Assembly (NCBI RefSeq): GCF_024710845.1
Contig: NZ_JANJTZ010000015.1
Location: 1-39,122, forward strand
Direction: 5' to 3'
DNA: 39,122 nucleotides
From: Mesorhizobium sp.
GTDB lineage: Bacteria; Pseudomonadota; Alphaproteobacteria; Rhizobiales; Rhizobiaceae
In this document: positions 15,669-23,964 of the stretch, one piece after another
Layout: each line of letters opens with the position of its first letter
How positions within the stretch are numbered: position 1 is the stretch's first letter
The notes under the pieces: model-generated
What the model saw: only the letters and a program-made list of their open reading frames with translations
Told to the model about the DNA's origin: nothing
The model's database searches: none
Position numbers and translations under genes: made by a program

Positions 15669-18600
15669 TCACGCTGCGGCCGTGCGATCGGTGACGCCGA
15701 CCAGCGTGTGGCGCTCAAGAAGCGAGGCGAGCATGGCGGAGCCTTGCCCGCCGGTCGGAATGAACAGTCTGAGCTTCCAGGAGATGATTTCGGAGATCAG
15801 GCCCAGCGCCTTCAAGCGCGGCACCATCGCGTCGGTGAAGCCGATCAGTTCGACGCGATAGTCGTTCATGACGCGGCTGCGGCGCAGGATCAGGCCTTCG
15901 GCCAGCTGCAACCCGATCCTGCCTTCTATCAGGCCAGTCCACGCCTCGTCCGGAGCGAGGGTCGGTACATCGTCGACACCGAGATTGCGCAACATGGTCG
16001 CGACCATCGTCGGCGCGATGTGGCGGCCGATGATGCGCTCGCCTGTGTCGATCTGGATCCGATAGACCTGGCAATCATGATCCGGCAACCGCCGCCAGAT
16101 CGGCAACAGCAGGCCGGTGACGATGTGGAAGGTGCTGGTGGTGAACTCAGGAACCGCGGTCACTTCCGACTGCCACAGCTCGCAGAACAGCTTTCGGTCG
16201 GCGGGCTGCCAGTGGGTCTCGGCAAGGGCATTGAGACCGAAGCGCAGCTCGTCAGTTGGCCGCAACAGGCGTGCGCGATGTTCGATGGTGCCGTCGTCAA
16301 GCATCAGGCTCGCGGTCGGCAGCTGTACCGCCGCGCGGCTTGACCGCGTGTTCACCAACAGGACCGATTGCGGCTCCGCGCGGGCGATGGCCAGCGCGTC
16401 GGCCAGGCCGAGCGCGCGGATGCGATCCTTTCGCGCGACGGTCAGCACGTGCGACTGAGCGCCTGAGACCGGATGCGTGTAGATTGTCCGGCGATCTGTG
16501 ACGACGATGCTCTCCGCCGTGATCGTCTCCAGGCCCTTGTCGTAAGTGCCGGCGGCGATGGCGCCTTCGATCTTTGCCGTCATCAGCTGCTCGAACACCT
16601 CGAACAGCAGATTCTGGGTTTCGATGCGCAGCGCCAGCAGCCGGTTGAGCCAGGTCGTGATCGGCGGCAGCTCGTCGCGCAACCCGCCTTCGTCGGTGGT
16701 CAGCGACAGGCCGGTGACCGCCTCGAAACTCGTCAGCGAGCACCCCTCGATCTTGCCCTGATGGAGCAGATAGTAGAACTGGCGAAGCGCCGCGCGGGCA
16801 TAGGGGCTTTCCAGGTTGTCCTCGGACCGGAACAGCCCTGCCCCGCCGGTCTGGCGCTGGCCGCGCGTGATCGCGCCGAGCGTGTCGAGCCGGCGCGCGA
16901 TTGTCGACAAGAAGCGCTTGCCCGCCTTGACGTTGGCAGCCATCGGGCGAAATAAAGGCGGCTGCGCCTGGTTGGTGCGGTGGGTCCGTCCCAGTCCCTG
17001 GATCGCGTTGTCGGCGCGCCAGCCGGCTTCGAGCAGATAGTGCTTGCGCAGCCTCTGATTCCGGACTCCAAGATCGGCGTGATAGGAGCGGCCGGTGCCG
17101 CCGGCGTCGGAGAAGATGAGCACGCTCTTGTCGTCGTCCATGAAGCTTTGCGTCTCGGCGAGATTGGCCGAGCCGGGACGGTTCTCGACGGCGAGCCGGT
17201 CGAAACCGTCGCCGCCGGTCTTTTTTACGATGCGCCGCGAGCGACCGGTCACCTCGGCAACGACATCCGTCCCGAAATGGTGGAGGATCTGGTCGAGTGC
17301 GCCGCCGACCGGCGGAAGGGAGGCGAGCTTTTCGATCATCTCGTCGCGCCGGTGCACGGCCTCCCGGCACTGAACAGGGTTTCCGTCCTCGTCATGGACG
17401 GGCCGCGAATAAACGTTGCCCTCGGCGTCGGAATACTCCTCGAACAGCTGCGTCGGGAAGGAATGCATCAGGTACCCACCGACGTATTCGCGCGGCGTCA
17501 CGTCGACATGCAGGTCCGACCATTCCTCGGTCGGGATCTCGGCCAGCCGCCGTTCCATCAGCGCTTCGCCGGTCGAGACGATCTGCACGACGGATGAATA
17601 ACCGTCGGCGCGGTCCTGCTCGATTGCGCCGATCAGCGTCGGCGTCATCATCGAGGTGATCAAATGGCTGAAGAAGCGTTGCTTCGTGCTCTCGAAGGCT
17701 GAGCGCGCCGCCGCCTTGGCGTTGCGGTTCAGCGTACCGGACTCAGCTGTGATGTTGGTCGCCTCGAGCGCGGCGGTCAGGTTGTTGTGGATGACCTGGA
17801 AGGCGTCCGCGTAGGCATTGTAGATGCGGATCTGCTCCTCGGTCAGTTCGTGCTCGAGCAGGTCGTATTCGACGCCGTCATAGGAGAGCGAACGCGACGT
17901 GTAGAGCCCGAGCGACTTCAAATCACGGGCGAGCACTTCCATCGCGGCGACGCCGCCATCCTCGATCGCCGCGACGAACTCGGCACGGTTGGCGAAGGGA
18001 AAATCCTCGCTGCCCCAGATGCCGAGGCGCTGCGCATAGGCGAGGTTCTCCACCGCGGTGGCGCCGGTGGCCGAGACATAGACGACACGGGCGTCGGGCA
18101 GCGCGTGCTGCAGACGCAGGCCCGCCCTGCCCTGCTGGGATGGCGAGACGTCGCCGCGCTCGCTCTTGCCGCCGGCGGCATTGGCCATGGCGTGCGCCTC
18201 GTCGAAGACGATGACACCATCAAAAGGCTCTTTTGTCCCTGTCGCGGCTTCGCCGCTCCCCGCCGAGCTTTCCTTTGTCCCTGTCGGGCCTTCGGCCCTC
18301 CCCGCCTCTTGACCGACCCAAGCGAGGATTTGGGCAATGCGGGATTTCTTGCCCTCGCGTTCCTGCGAGCGCAGGGTCGCGTAGGTGGTGAACAGGATGC
18401 CTTCGGGAAGGTGGATCGGCGTGCCTTGCCGAAAGCGTGAGAGCGGCTGGACAAGAAGACGTTCCTGGCCAAGTGCTGCCCAGTCGCGCTGGGCGTCCTC
18501 GAGTAGCTTGTCGGACTTCGAGATCCAGATCGCCCGGCGACGGCCTTGCAGCCAGTTGTCGAGGATAATGCCGGCGACCTGTCGGCCCTTGCCGCAGCCG

Positions 18601-20207
18601 GTTCCGTCACCCAGGAACCATCCACGCCGGAAACGAACCGCGTTCTCGGCGCCTTCGGGGGCGGCAGAGACGATATCGCAGGTCTCGTCGACCGTCCAGG
18701 CGCCGGCGAGATGGCCGGAATGCGCCTCACCGGCATAGACCACGCTTTCGATCTGGGCGTCGGACAGCAGACCTCCGTCGATGATCGCATCCGGCAGGAG
18801 GGGCCGGTAGGACGGCTTCGGCGGGGCGACCGCGGCCATGGCGGCTGACTGGACGAGGGGCGTCGGATGCGGTTTGGCGCGCGCGATGTGGATCGACTGG
18901 AGCGCGTAGGGCTCATAGATTGTGTCGGTGAGCCGGCCGCCATCCTCCGGCATCCAGTCGCGCAGTTCATAGGCAAGGGGAACGGCAGGGGCGGTGTCTG
19001 GCACGACCGGTCGGGTGGGCTTCGCCCGGGCAACCGGACGGGCCGGCCGAATGGTCTTCGCAGCAGACGCCGCAGCTGAGATGGATGCGCCTCCCGGCGC
19101 GGATCGCACGGCCATCCGCATGGCGGTATTGCGCAGGATCCCGTTCGATAGAGACCCGATCGAGTCCGGAAAGCCGCCCGGCGTGCGGGGAGGCAGATCG
19201 GAAACCCACGACAACAATGTCGCGACATCGGTGGCCTTGCCCAGCGAGGCGGCGAAGCGGGACGGGTCGGCCGCAGGGATCTTGTCGATGACCGTCAGGC
19301 GAGTCTCGGCCGTCGTGCCATGGCGAGCATAGACACGGCCCTCGATCGCCGCGGTGAAGACGACCATGCCCTGCCGCTGGAGCCGCTCGAAGGCGGGGCG
19401 CCATTTGGGATTTTCAGGGGAAAGCCCAGGGCCGGTGACGGCGACCAGTCGCCCTCCGGCGCGCAGACGGGCAAAGGCCGAAGACAGATGCCGCCATACC
19501 GCATCGGCGACATGGCCGTCGACATAGGCGCCAACGCTGAAGGGCGGGTTCATGAGGACGACGGAGGGCTGCACCGCCGCATCGAGATGATCGTCGATAT
19601 GGGCTGCGTCATGCCGGGAGACAGGAGCGCGCGGGAACAACAGGCCGAGCAGATCGGCGCGCGTGGCGGCGAGCTCGTTGAGCACGAGCGAGGCGCGGGC
19701 TATCTCGGCATAGACGGCCAGAAGGCCGGTGCCGGCCGAGGGCTCGAGAACAATATCCGAAGAGCAGATTGCGGCGGCGCGGGCGGTGACGAAGGAAAGC
19801 GGCAGCGGCGTCGACAGCTGCTGCATGGCCTGGCTCTCGTCGGAGCGCCGCGTGTGGGTGGGAACAAGCTCGGCGATGCGTTTCATCATCGCCAGCGCCG
19901 CCTCGGGCGAGGCCGACCGGGACAGGATCGCCGAGCCAAAGCGGCGCAGAAACAGGATTTGGGCGGCTTCGAGCGCCTCGTAGGCGTCCTTCCAGACCCA
20001 AAGCCCCTGAGCATCCGTGCCGCCGAAGCTTTCGGTCATAGCGACGCGAAGTACCGCGGTGGTGATGGGCTTACCCTGATCGAGGAAGGGAAGAAGCTGG
20101 GTCGCCGCCTGATGAATCGCCTGAGCGGTGTCGATGGTGCGGGGTCCCGGCGCGGCAAGGGGAGCAGCCGTCCGGGCAACGGTCGATGTGGTCGTAACGA
20201 TGTTCAT
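15669..20207 (-). CDS. N6-adenine methyltransferase - strawberry-notch-type helicase fusion
   Basis: 1512 residues from the ATG at 20207 (AAGGA about 9 bases upstream); the open frame extends 40 more codons with no better start. Residues about 130-330 form a Rossmann methyltransferase domain: VLEPSAGTGLLAVYA (SAM site) and VVLMNPPFS (NPPF, 220-223). Residues about 500-1100 are a superfamily-2 helicase of the strawberry-notch/SNF2 type: GDGTGCGKGRQ Walker A (near 533), FDEAHAM Walker B (near 667), VYVSATGAT, and GLGRTHRTNQ arginine-finger motif near 1070. The tail is unknown. Conserved on plasmids and integrative elements; thought to act on incoming or replicating DNA. An insertion of two hairpin units lies at 634-658. 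Confidence 0.88.
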   Translation of the reverse strand: MNIVTTTSTVARTAAPLAAPGPRTIDTAQAIHQAATQLLPFLDQGKPITTAVLRVAMTESFGGTDAQGLWVWKDAYEALEAAQILFLRRFGSAILSRSASPEAALAMMKRIAELVPTHTRRSDESQAMQQLSTPLPLSFVTARAAAICSSDIVLEPSAGTGLLAVYAEIARASLVLNELAATRADLLGLLFPRAPVSRHDAAHIDDHLDAAVQPSVVLMNPPFSVGAYVDGHVADAVWRHLSSAFARLRAGGRLVAVTGPGLSPENPKWRPAFERLQRQGMVVFTAAIEGRVYARHGTTAETRLTVIDKIPAADPSRFAASLGKATDVATLLSWVSDLPPRTPGGFPDSIGSLSNGILRNTAMRMAVRSAPGGASISAAASAAKTIRPARPVARAKPTRPVVPDTAPAVPLAYELRDWMPEDGGRLTDTIYEPYALQSIHIARAKPHPTPLVQSAAMAAVAPPKPSYRPLLPDAIIDGGLLSDAQIESVVYAGEAHSGHLAGAWTVDETCDIVSAAPEGAENAVRFRRGWFLGDGTGCGKGRQVAGIILDNWLQGRRRAIWISKSDKLLEDAQRDWAALGQERLLVQPLSRFRQGTPIHLPEGILFTTYATLRSQEREGKKSRIAQILAWVGQEAGRAEGPTGTKESSAGSGEAATGTKEPFDGVIVFDEAHAMANAAGGKSERGDVSPSQQGRAGLRLQHALPDARVVYVSATGATAVENLAYAQRLGIWGSEDFPFANRAEFVAAIEDGGVAAMEVLARDLKSLGLYTSRSLSYDGVEYDLLEHELTEEQIRIYNAYADAFQVIHNNLTAALEATNITAESGTLNRNAKAAARSAFESTKQRFFSHLITSMMTPTLIGAIEQDRADGYSSVVQIVSTGEALMERRLAEIPTEEWSDLHVDVTPREYVGGYLMHSFPTQLFEEYSDAEGNVYSRPVHDEDGNPVQCREAVHRRDEMIEKLASLPPVGGALDQILHHFGTDVVAEVTGRSRRIVKKTGGDGFDRLAVENRPGSANLAETQSFMDDDKSVLIFSDAGGTGRSYHADLGVRNQRLRKHYLLEAGWRADNAIQGLGRTHRTNQAQPPLFRPMAANVKAGKRFLSTIARRLDTLGAITRGQRQTGGAGLFRSEDNLESPYARAALRQFYYLLHQGKIEGCSLTSFEAVTGLSLTTDEGGLRDELPPITTWLNRLLALRIETQNLLFEVFEQLMTAKIEGAIAAGTYDKGLETITAESIVVTDRRTIYTHPVSGAQSHVLTVARKDRIRALGLADALAIARAEPQSVLLVNTRSSRAAVQLPTASLMLDDGTIEHRARLLRPTDELRFGLNALAETHWQPADRKLFCELWQSEVTAVPEFTTSTFHIVTGLLLPIWRRLPDHDCQVYRIQIDTGERIIGRHIAPTMVATMLRNLGVDDVPTLAPDEAWTGLIEGRIGLQLAEGLILRRSRVMNDYRVELIGFTDAMVPRLKALGLISEIISWKLRLFIPTGGQGSAMLASLLERHTLVGVTDRTAAA
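18232..18306. repeat. Two in-frame 33-bp hairpin repeats inside the helicase gene
   Basis: Units 18232-18264 and 18274-18306 are separated by 9 bases. Both begin TTTGTCCCTGTCG and end CTCCCCGCC. They differ only in the stem: GCGGC-TTC-GCCGC in one, GGGCC-TTC-GGCCC in the other, so every change keeps pairing. On the minus strand they encode two similar peptides, ending PTGTK and ATGTK, between helicase Walker A and Walker B. Looks like a palindromic element inserted without breaking the frame. Confidence 0.8.
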
Positions 20208-20379
20208 GGAGATGTCCTTCGAGCGAGAGTGTCCGCCCTGCCGGCGCGCGCTCTGCGCCCGGCAAGGCCGACACTCCTCCCGGCCCCGCTCTGCCTCTCG
20301 CCGCCAAGCGGCCTGCGCTAGGCGCAAAGCCGTGACTCATGCGCCCACAGGGATGCGGCGACCTCGAGTTTTGGACGTG

Positions 20380-20979
20380 ATGCGGCGGTTCAATCTATGC
20401 GGAGGATGCACCGAAGCTCCAGGAGGCTCTGACAACCACTCATCAGCGACGCGAGCGGCCATTGCGCTTGTGCCAGGCCGATGGCCTGCCCATGTACATC
20501 GCGCGAATCGGCGATGCCTATCGGATCAAGCGCATGCCGCTGAGCGGCGGTGGGCATGATCCATCATGCGAGTCCTATGAGTCGTCCTACGACCTGTCGG
20601 GCTTGGGTGCACTGATAAGAAGCACGATCCAGATCGATCCGCAAAACGACATGGCTGCGCTGAACTGAAGGTCATCCTGTCGAAAACCGGCAGTCGCACC
20701 GCATCGGTGCCGAACGGCGAGGTGTCTGCAAGCGTTTCTGGCGACGCACGAAAGTTGTCGCTGCGCGCCCTGCTCCACAATCTATGGCACGCGGCTGAGC
20801 TGACGAGCGGCCATCGAGGTGGAAGGGCAAGCGCCACTAGTGGACGATCCGCTGGCACCTTATAGTGGCGGGCAGGCAGATGATGGTAAACGGGATCGCT
20901 TTCCGAGGTCCTGTTCGTACCCGAGCCGTTTCGAAGCGAAAACAAGGAAGCAATCGAGCAGCGCAGTGCGCACTGAATC
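20380..20979 (+). pseudogene. Decayed, 3'-truncated DUF1173 gene
   Basis: Homologous to the intact gene at 27753: MRRFNL, then KLQEALTTTHQRRERPLRLC, the near-identical KRMPLSGGGHDPSC, LSGLG, LSKTGSR, RKLSLRALLHNLWH and IRWHL. It is broken by a frameshift near 20400, another near 20665 (CTGAACTGAAGG), and a TAG at 20838-20840 where the intact copy has TGG. It ends where the SyrB-like gene begins, having lost about the last 110 residues. Not expected to make protein. Confidence 0.88.
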
Positions 20980-21663
20980 CTATGCGAGGCCCAGCTTGTT
21001 TTTCAGTTCGGCGTTTTCCTTACGCAAGTGCTCAGCGAGCATCTTCTTGAGACGCTTGTTTTCTTCCTCAAGCGCAAGCAGATCCCTCAGGTCGTCGCTT
21101 TCGGTCGTTGCTGCTGTCGCCTTCTTCCACTGATAGTACGTCTGCTCCGAGATGCCTGACTGACCTACCGCATTTTTGATCGTAGCACCGCCGGCGATCG
21201 CTTTCTCGATCTGTGACAGCTTGCCGGCGCGCTCTTTTTCGGAATAGGTCTTCCGAGGGGCTCGCGTTGCTGGAGCGGGAGCTTCAGCCGCCTTGGGTGA
21301 CTGCCTGGAGCGCTTGCTCACGGCCGGTTGTGTAGCCTCTGCCTTGGCCCTCCTGGATCGCGCGGCCTTCTTCTTTGGCTCAGGTGTCGCCGGTTTGGCA
21401 GGCGCTTCTGTCGTGATCTGTGTCGATTCAGTTTCCTGAGGACCGGCCATGTGTTGCTCCGCTCGCGGGTTGTGCTGAGCTTCAGCATCAACAACTGTAA
21501 CGTTAGAGTCAACAAGCTGGCCATCTGGCGACTGGTGCACTTCTTTCCTTGCTTCGGCTGCAATCGCCGACAGGTCTATGTCGCCCCAGATCGAATGAGC
21601 GGGTTTCCGAGCGCCGCGCTTCTGCTTGACCTCCACAACGAACGGTCGTGTCTGCTGCCTCAT
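20980..21663 (-). CDS. SyrB-like regulator
   Basis: 227 residues (ATG at 21663; a TTG at 21696 is possible). N-terminus RPFVVEVKQKRG and SIWGDIDLSAIAAEA; a long alanine-proline-lysine linker (about 75-145); then a helix-turn-helix like that of transposase OrfA: YSEKERAGKLSQIEKAI, GGATIKNAVGQSGISEQTYYQWKK. It ends with a leucine-rich coil LLALEEENKRLKKMLAEHLRKENAELKNKLGLA, split here by description only, typical of the SyrB family of rhizobia, where SyrB acts as a repressor of a symbiosis regulator. Here its target is unknown. It lies over the end of a broken DUF1173 copy. Confidence 0.8.
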   Translation of the reverse strand: MRQQTRPFVVEVKQKRGARKPAHSIWGDIDLSAIAAEARKEVHQSPDGQLVDSNVTVVDAEAQHNPRAEQHMAGPQETESTQITTEAPAKPATPEPKKKAARSRRAKAEATQPAVSKRSRQSPKAAEAPAPATRAPRKTYSEKERAGKLSQIEKAIAGGATIKNAVGQSGISEQTYYQWKKATAATTESDDLRDLLALEEENKRLKKMLAEHLRKENAELKNKLGLA

Positions 21664-21869
21664 ATAGTCTGCCCCTGATGATAGCGACTTCAACAATTAG
21701 CCACGGTGTTGGGCTACTGGAGACGATCCAACACTCAGGCGCCAAAACCAGGCATTGCGTCGCTCGCATCGGGCTTTATCGGATGGGCCTGTTGGTAGGC
21801 AAGCGTCACTCTCCAAATCCAACCTGTTATCGCGTCATCGCCGCGACGGCAGCGCACGGATCCGTGCTG

Positions 21870-22289
21870 TCAACTTGGTGGATTGTCGCGATCGTCGAGA
21901 TCGCGCCGTTCTTCGATGATAGCTCGCGCTTTAAAGACAGCGGCCTGTGCGCGAGGCTGCCAACGCTGGAAGTCATGCAGGGAAAGACCCATTGGTCGTG
22001 CCGGTTCCTGCAGAAGCTCAAGCAGCGACCCGAACATGTCCGCCTTGCGCTGAACCGTCTCATCGAAGTGTGCGGGGACTGCGATCGCTGGGACGCTGTA
22101 AGGCGGAACGTCCCCGGCCCAGACGCCGGTAACATAGGTCTCCCCGGATGTTTCATAATCCTCTTTCTGATCCGACCAGTCCTCGTCCTCGATAGCGAGA
22201 CGACATGCGGCTTCGGGCGTTTCAGCTTCATAGCAGCGCTGTCGGAAGATCGGCAGCCGATAAGTCGTTTCGATCATGAACTTGGGCAT
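21870..22289 (-). CDS. Conserved hypothetical protein of mobile elements
   Basis: 139 residues starting MPKFMIETTYRLPIFRQR (ATG 22289, AGGAGC upstream). The first 75 residues hold the conserved-looking CYEAETPEAACRLAIEDEDWSDQ and ETYVTGVWAG; the rest is helical. I remember relatives on rhizobial plasmids but no function. Not membrane-bound and without a signal peptide. Codon use matches its neighbours. Confidence 0.7.
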   Translation of the reverse strand: MPKFMIETTYRLPIFRQRCYEAETPEAACRLAIEDEDWSDQKEDYETSGETYVTGVWAGDVPPYSVPAIAVPAHFDETVQRKADMFGSLLELLQEPARPMGLSLHDFQRWQPRAQAAVFKARAIIEERRDLDDRDNPPS

Positions 22290-22433
22290 GGCTTGCTCCT
22301 GGTTGAGAATGGAGGATCGACGGCATGGTCGCCCAAATGAAATGACTGAGGCGACATGTAAGGACACAGTGGGATTGAACTGTGCGTCGTTCAGCCGTAT
22401 CTTACGGTCGTCTTACATCTTGAGGCTCGACCA

Positions 22434-22709
22434 ATGGCCAACGCACAAAAGGTTACCATCACCGTTTCCACGAAGGGACAGGTCATCCTGCCCAGCGCCA
22501 TTCGCCATCGGCGGGATTGGGGCGCGGGAACACGGCTCCTGGTCGAGGAGACAGCTGACGGTGTACTGCTGAAGCCGGCCCCGGTCTTCGCCGAGACGCA
22601 GCCGAACGAGGTTTTCGCTTCGCTTCCCTATAAGGGCAAGCCGAAGACGATCGAGGAGATGGACGCGGGCGTGCTCGCCGAGGCGAGGCGTCGGCATGCT
22701 CGCCGTTGA
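22434..22709 (+). CDS. vapB: AbrB/MazE-type antitoxin (VapB-like)
   Basis: 91 residues. The N-terminal swapped-hairpin DNA-binding domain is clear: VTITVSTKGQVILPSAIRHR, then WGAGTRLLVEETADGVLLKP. The C-terminal part (55-91) would wrap the toxin. The gene overlaps the next one by 14 bases. Antitoxin and toxin complexes of this type usually repress their own promoter; the 144-base gap before it (22290-22433) should hold the operator, with repeats TCTTAC at about 22400-22415. Confidence 0.86.
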   Translation: MANAQKVTITVSTKGQVILPSAIRHRRDWGAGTRLLVEETADGVLLKPAPVFAETQPNEVFASLPYKGKPKTIEEMDAGVLAEARRRHARR

Positions 22710-23085
22710 TACGAACCTCATCGTCCGCTATCTCACCGGGGATCACCCTAAGCAGTCGCTGCGTGCACGTGCCCTGATCGACGGCGAGCCGGTCTTCGTC
22801 GGCGTCACGGTCGTGCTAGAGGTTGAATGGGTGCTGCGCAGCACCTACGAATACCGGCCGGCCGACGTCGCCCGGGCGCTGCGTGCCTTCGGCGGTCTTC
22901 CCACCGTGACGATCGAGGACGGCGTAGCCATTGCCACCGCCCTCGATCTCGCCGAGAAGGGAATGGATTTCGCGGACGCACTACACCTTAGCCGAGCCGC
23001 ACATTGTGATGGCTTCGCCAGTTTCGATCGTAGATTCGTCAGGGCAGCCACGGCTGCTGGCTATGAGGGTGTACGCGAAGCGTGA
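22696..23085 (+). CDS. vapC: PIN-domain toxin VapC
   Basis: 129 residues, full PIN domain. Acidic residues for the metal centre are all present: D5 (MLAVDTN), E42 or E44 (LEVEW), D94 (MDFADALH) and D111 (FASFDRRF). VapC toxins cut tRNA or rRNA and are held inactive by the antitoxin. The start ATG lies within the antitoxin gene, as usual for the pair. On mobile elements such modules stabilise inheritance. Confidence 0.92.
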   Translation: MLAVDTNLIVRYLTGDHPKQSLRARALIDGEPVFVGVTVVLEVEWVLRSTYEYRPADVARALRAFGGLPTVTIEDGVAIATALDLAEKGMDFADALHLSRAAHCDGFASFDRRFVRAATAAGYEGVREA

Positions 23086-23208
23086 TCCCTTTGGCGGCAA
23101 CGCTCGCGGAACATGAAGCGCGTGGCAGCCACTCGCGTGACTGTTGGGTCATGTCTGTCAGGTGAGGGACGTCGATCTGAATCGCTGGCGGGAGCTATAC
23201 ACAGGCTC

Positions 23209-23889
23209 TCATCTGCCGCCTCGGCGGCGGCGTTCACGAAATGAGGATGGTTCTGGAGGGCGGTGCTTCGGCGCGACGGACCGATCGACGGTGAAGATCT
23301 CGTTGGTGTTGGCTTCGAATAGCTTCAGGATGCGGTCTCCGACGGCAACGCACTCGTTCATCCAATGGAGATTGGAGTCGCTGTACTTCGCGGCTCGATC
23401 TGACGGCACGTAGACGATCGTGAAAATGCGACAGTGTCTCGCCTGTGGGCGCGGCATAGAAGTATTCCTTCACCTCGATTACGACACCGCCGGTGCTGTA
23501 GGAGGTAGAGACCGTGTCGCCGGGCCGCACGAGATCGGCGACGTTCGGCGCGCCCGGGGGGGCGTGCGACGGTATCGGCGGCGATCCGGCACCCCGAGGC
23601 CGGCGGTGTAGATGGAGTGAGCTTCCCAGATGTTCTTGGCCGCCTGTGGCGGCTGCTTACGATGGATCCGCATCGTTGCCCTTCCCCTCCTCGACAGTGC
23701 GCGGACCGCCGGCATGCGGCTGTCTATCTCTTCGTCGGACAGGTCCTCCAGGAACTTGAGGACAGTCCCCTTGCGGCTCTCCCAGGCAGACCGCTTCTTT
23801 CTGAAGCGGGCCGGCGGCTTCGGTGTCCCGTCGGAATACCGGATGACGCTCCCCAGAGAGACGCAATCGTAAATTGTATGTGCAGACAT
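23209..23889 (-). pseudogene. Frameshifted hypothetical gene of mobile elements
   Basis: One protein can be read across three frames. It starts MSAHTIYDCVSLGSVIRYSDG (ATG 23889) to about 23600, then NVADLVRPGDTVSTSYSTG and EVKEYFYAAPTGETLSHF to about 23432, then TIVYVPSDRAAKYSDSNLHW to the stop at 23209. The first break lies near or before a run of seven G (23556-23562). The second is an extra T in the run before TTCACGATC. Either a pseudogene or two indel errors. Family unnamed. Confidence 0.75.
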
Positions 23890-23964
23890 GCGTATGTCTC
23901 CATGTCGTAAAACGAAAAAGGGCCCGGCGGTGAAGGCCGGGCCTGGTGCGGTGCAGGAGGCCGG

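Noticed and set aside
14589..16343. 584-codon frame opposite the Toprim and helicase genes
   Set aside because: Covers parts of two real genes in antisense; composition typical of a shadow.
18226..18310. CRISPR-like repeat pair in the helicase gene
   Set aside because: Only two units, 9-base spacing, palindromic and in frame; no array or cas genes anywhere in the window.
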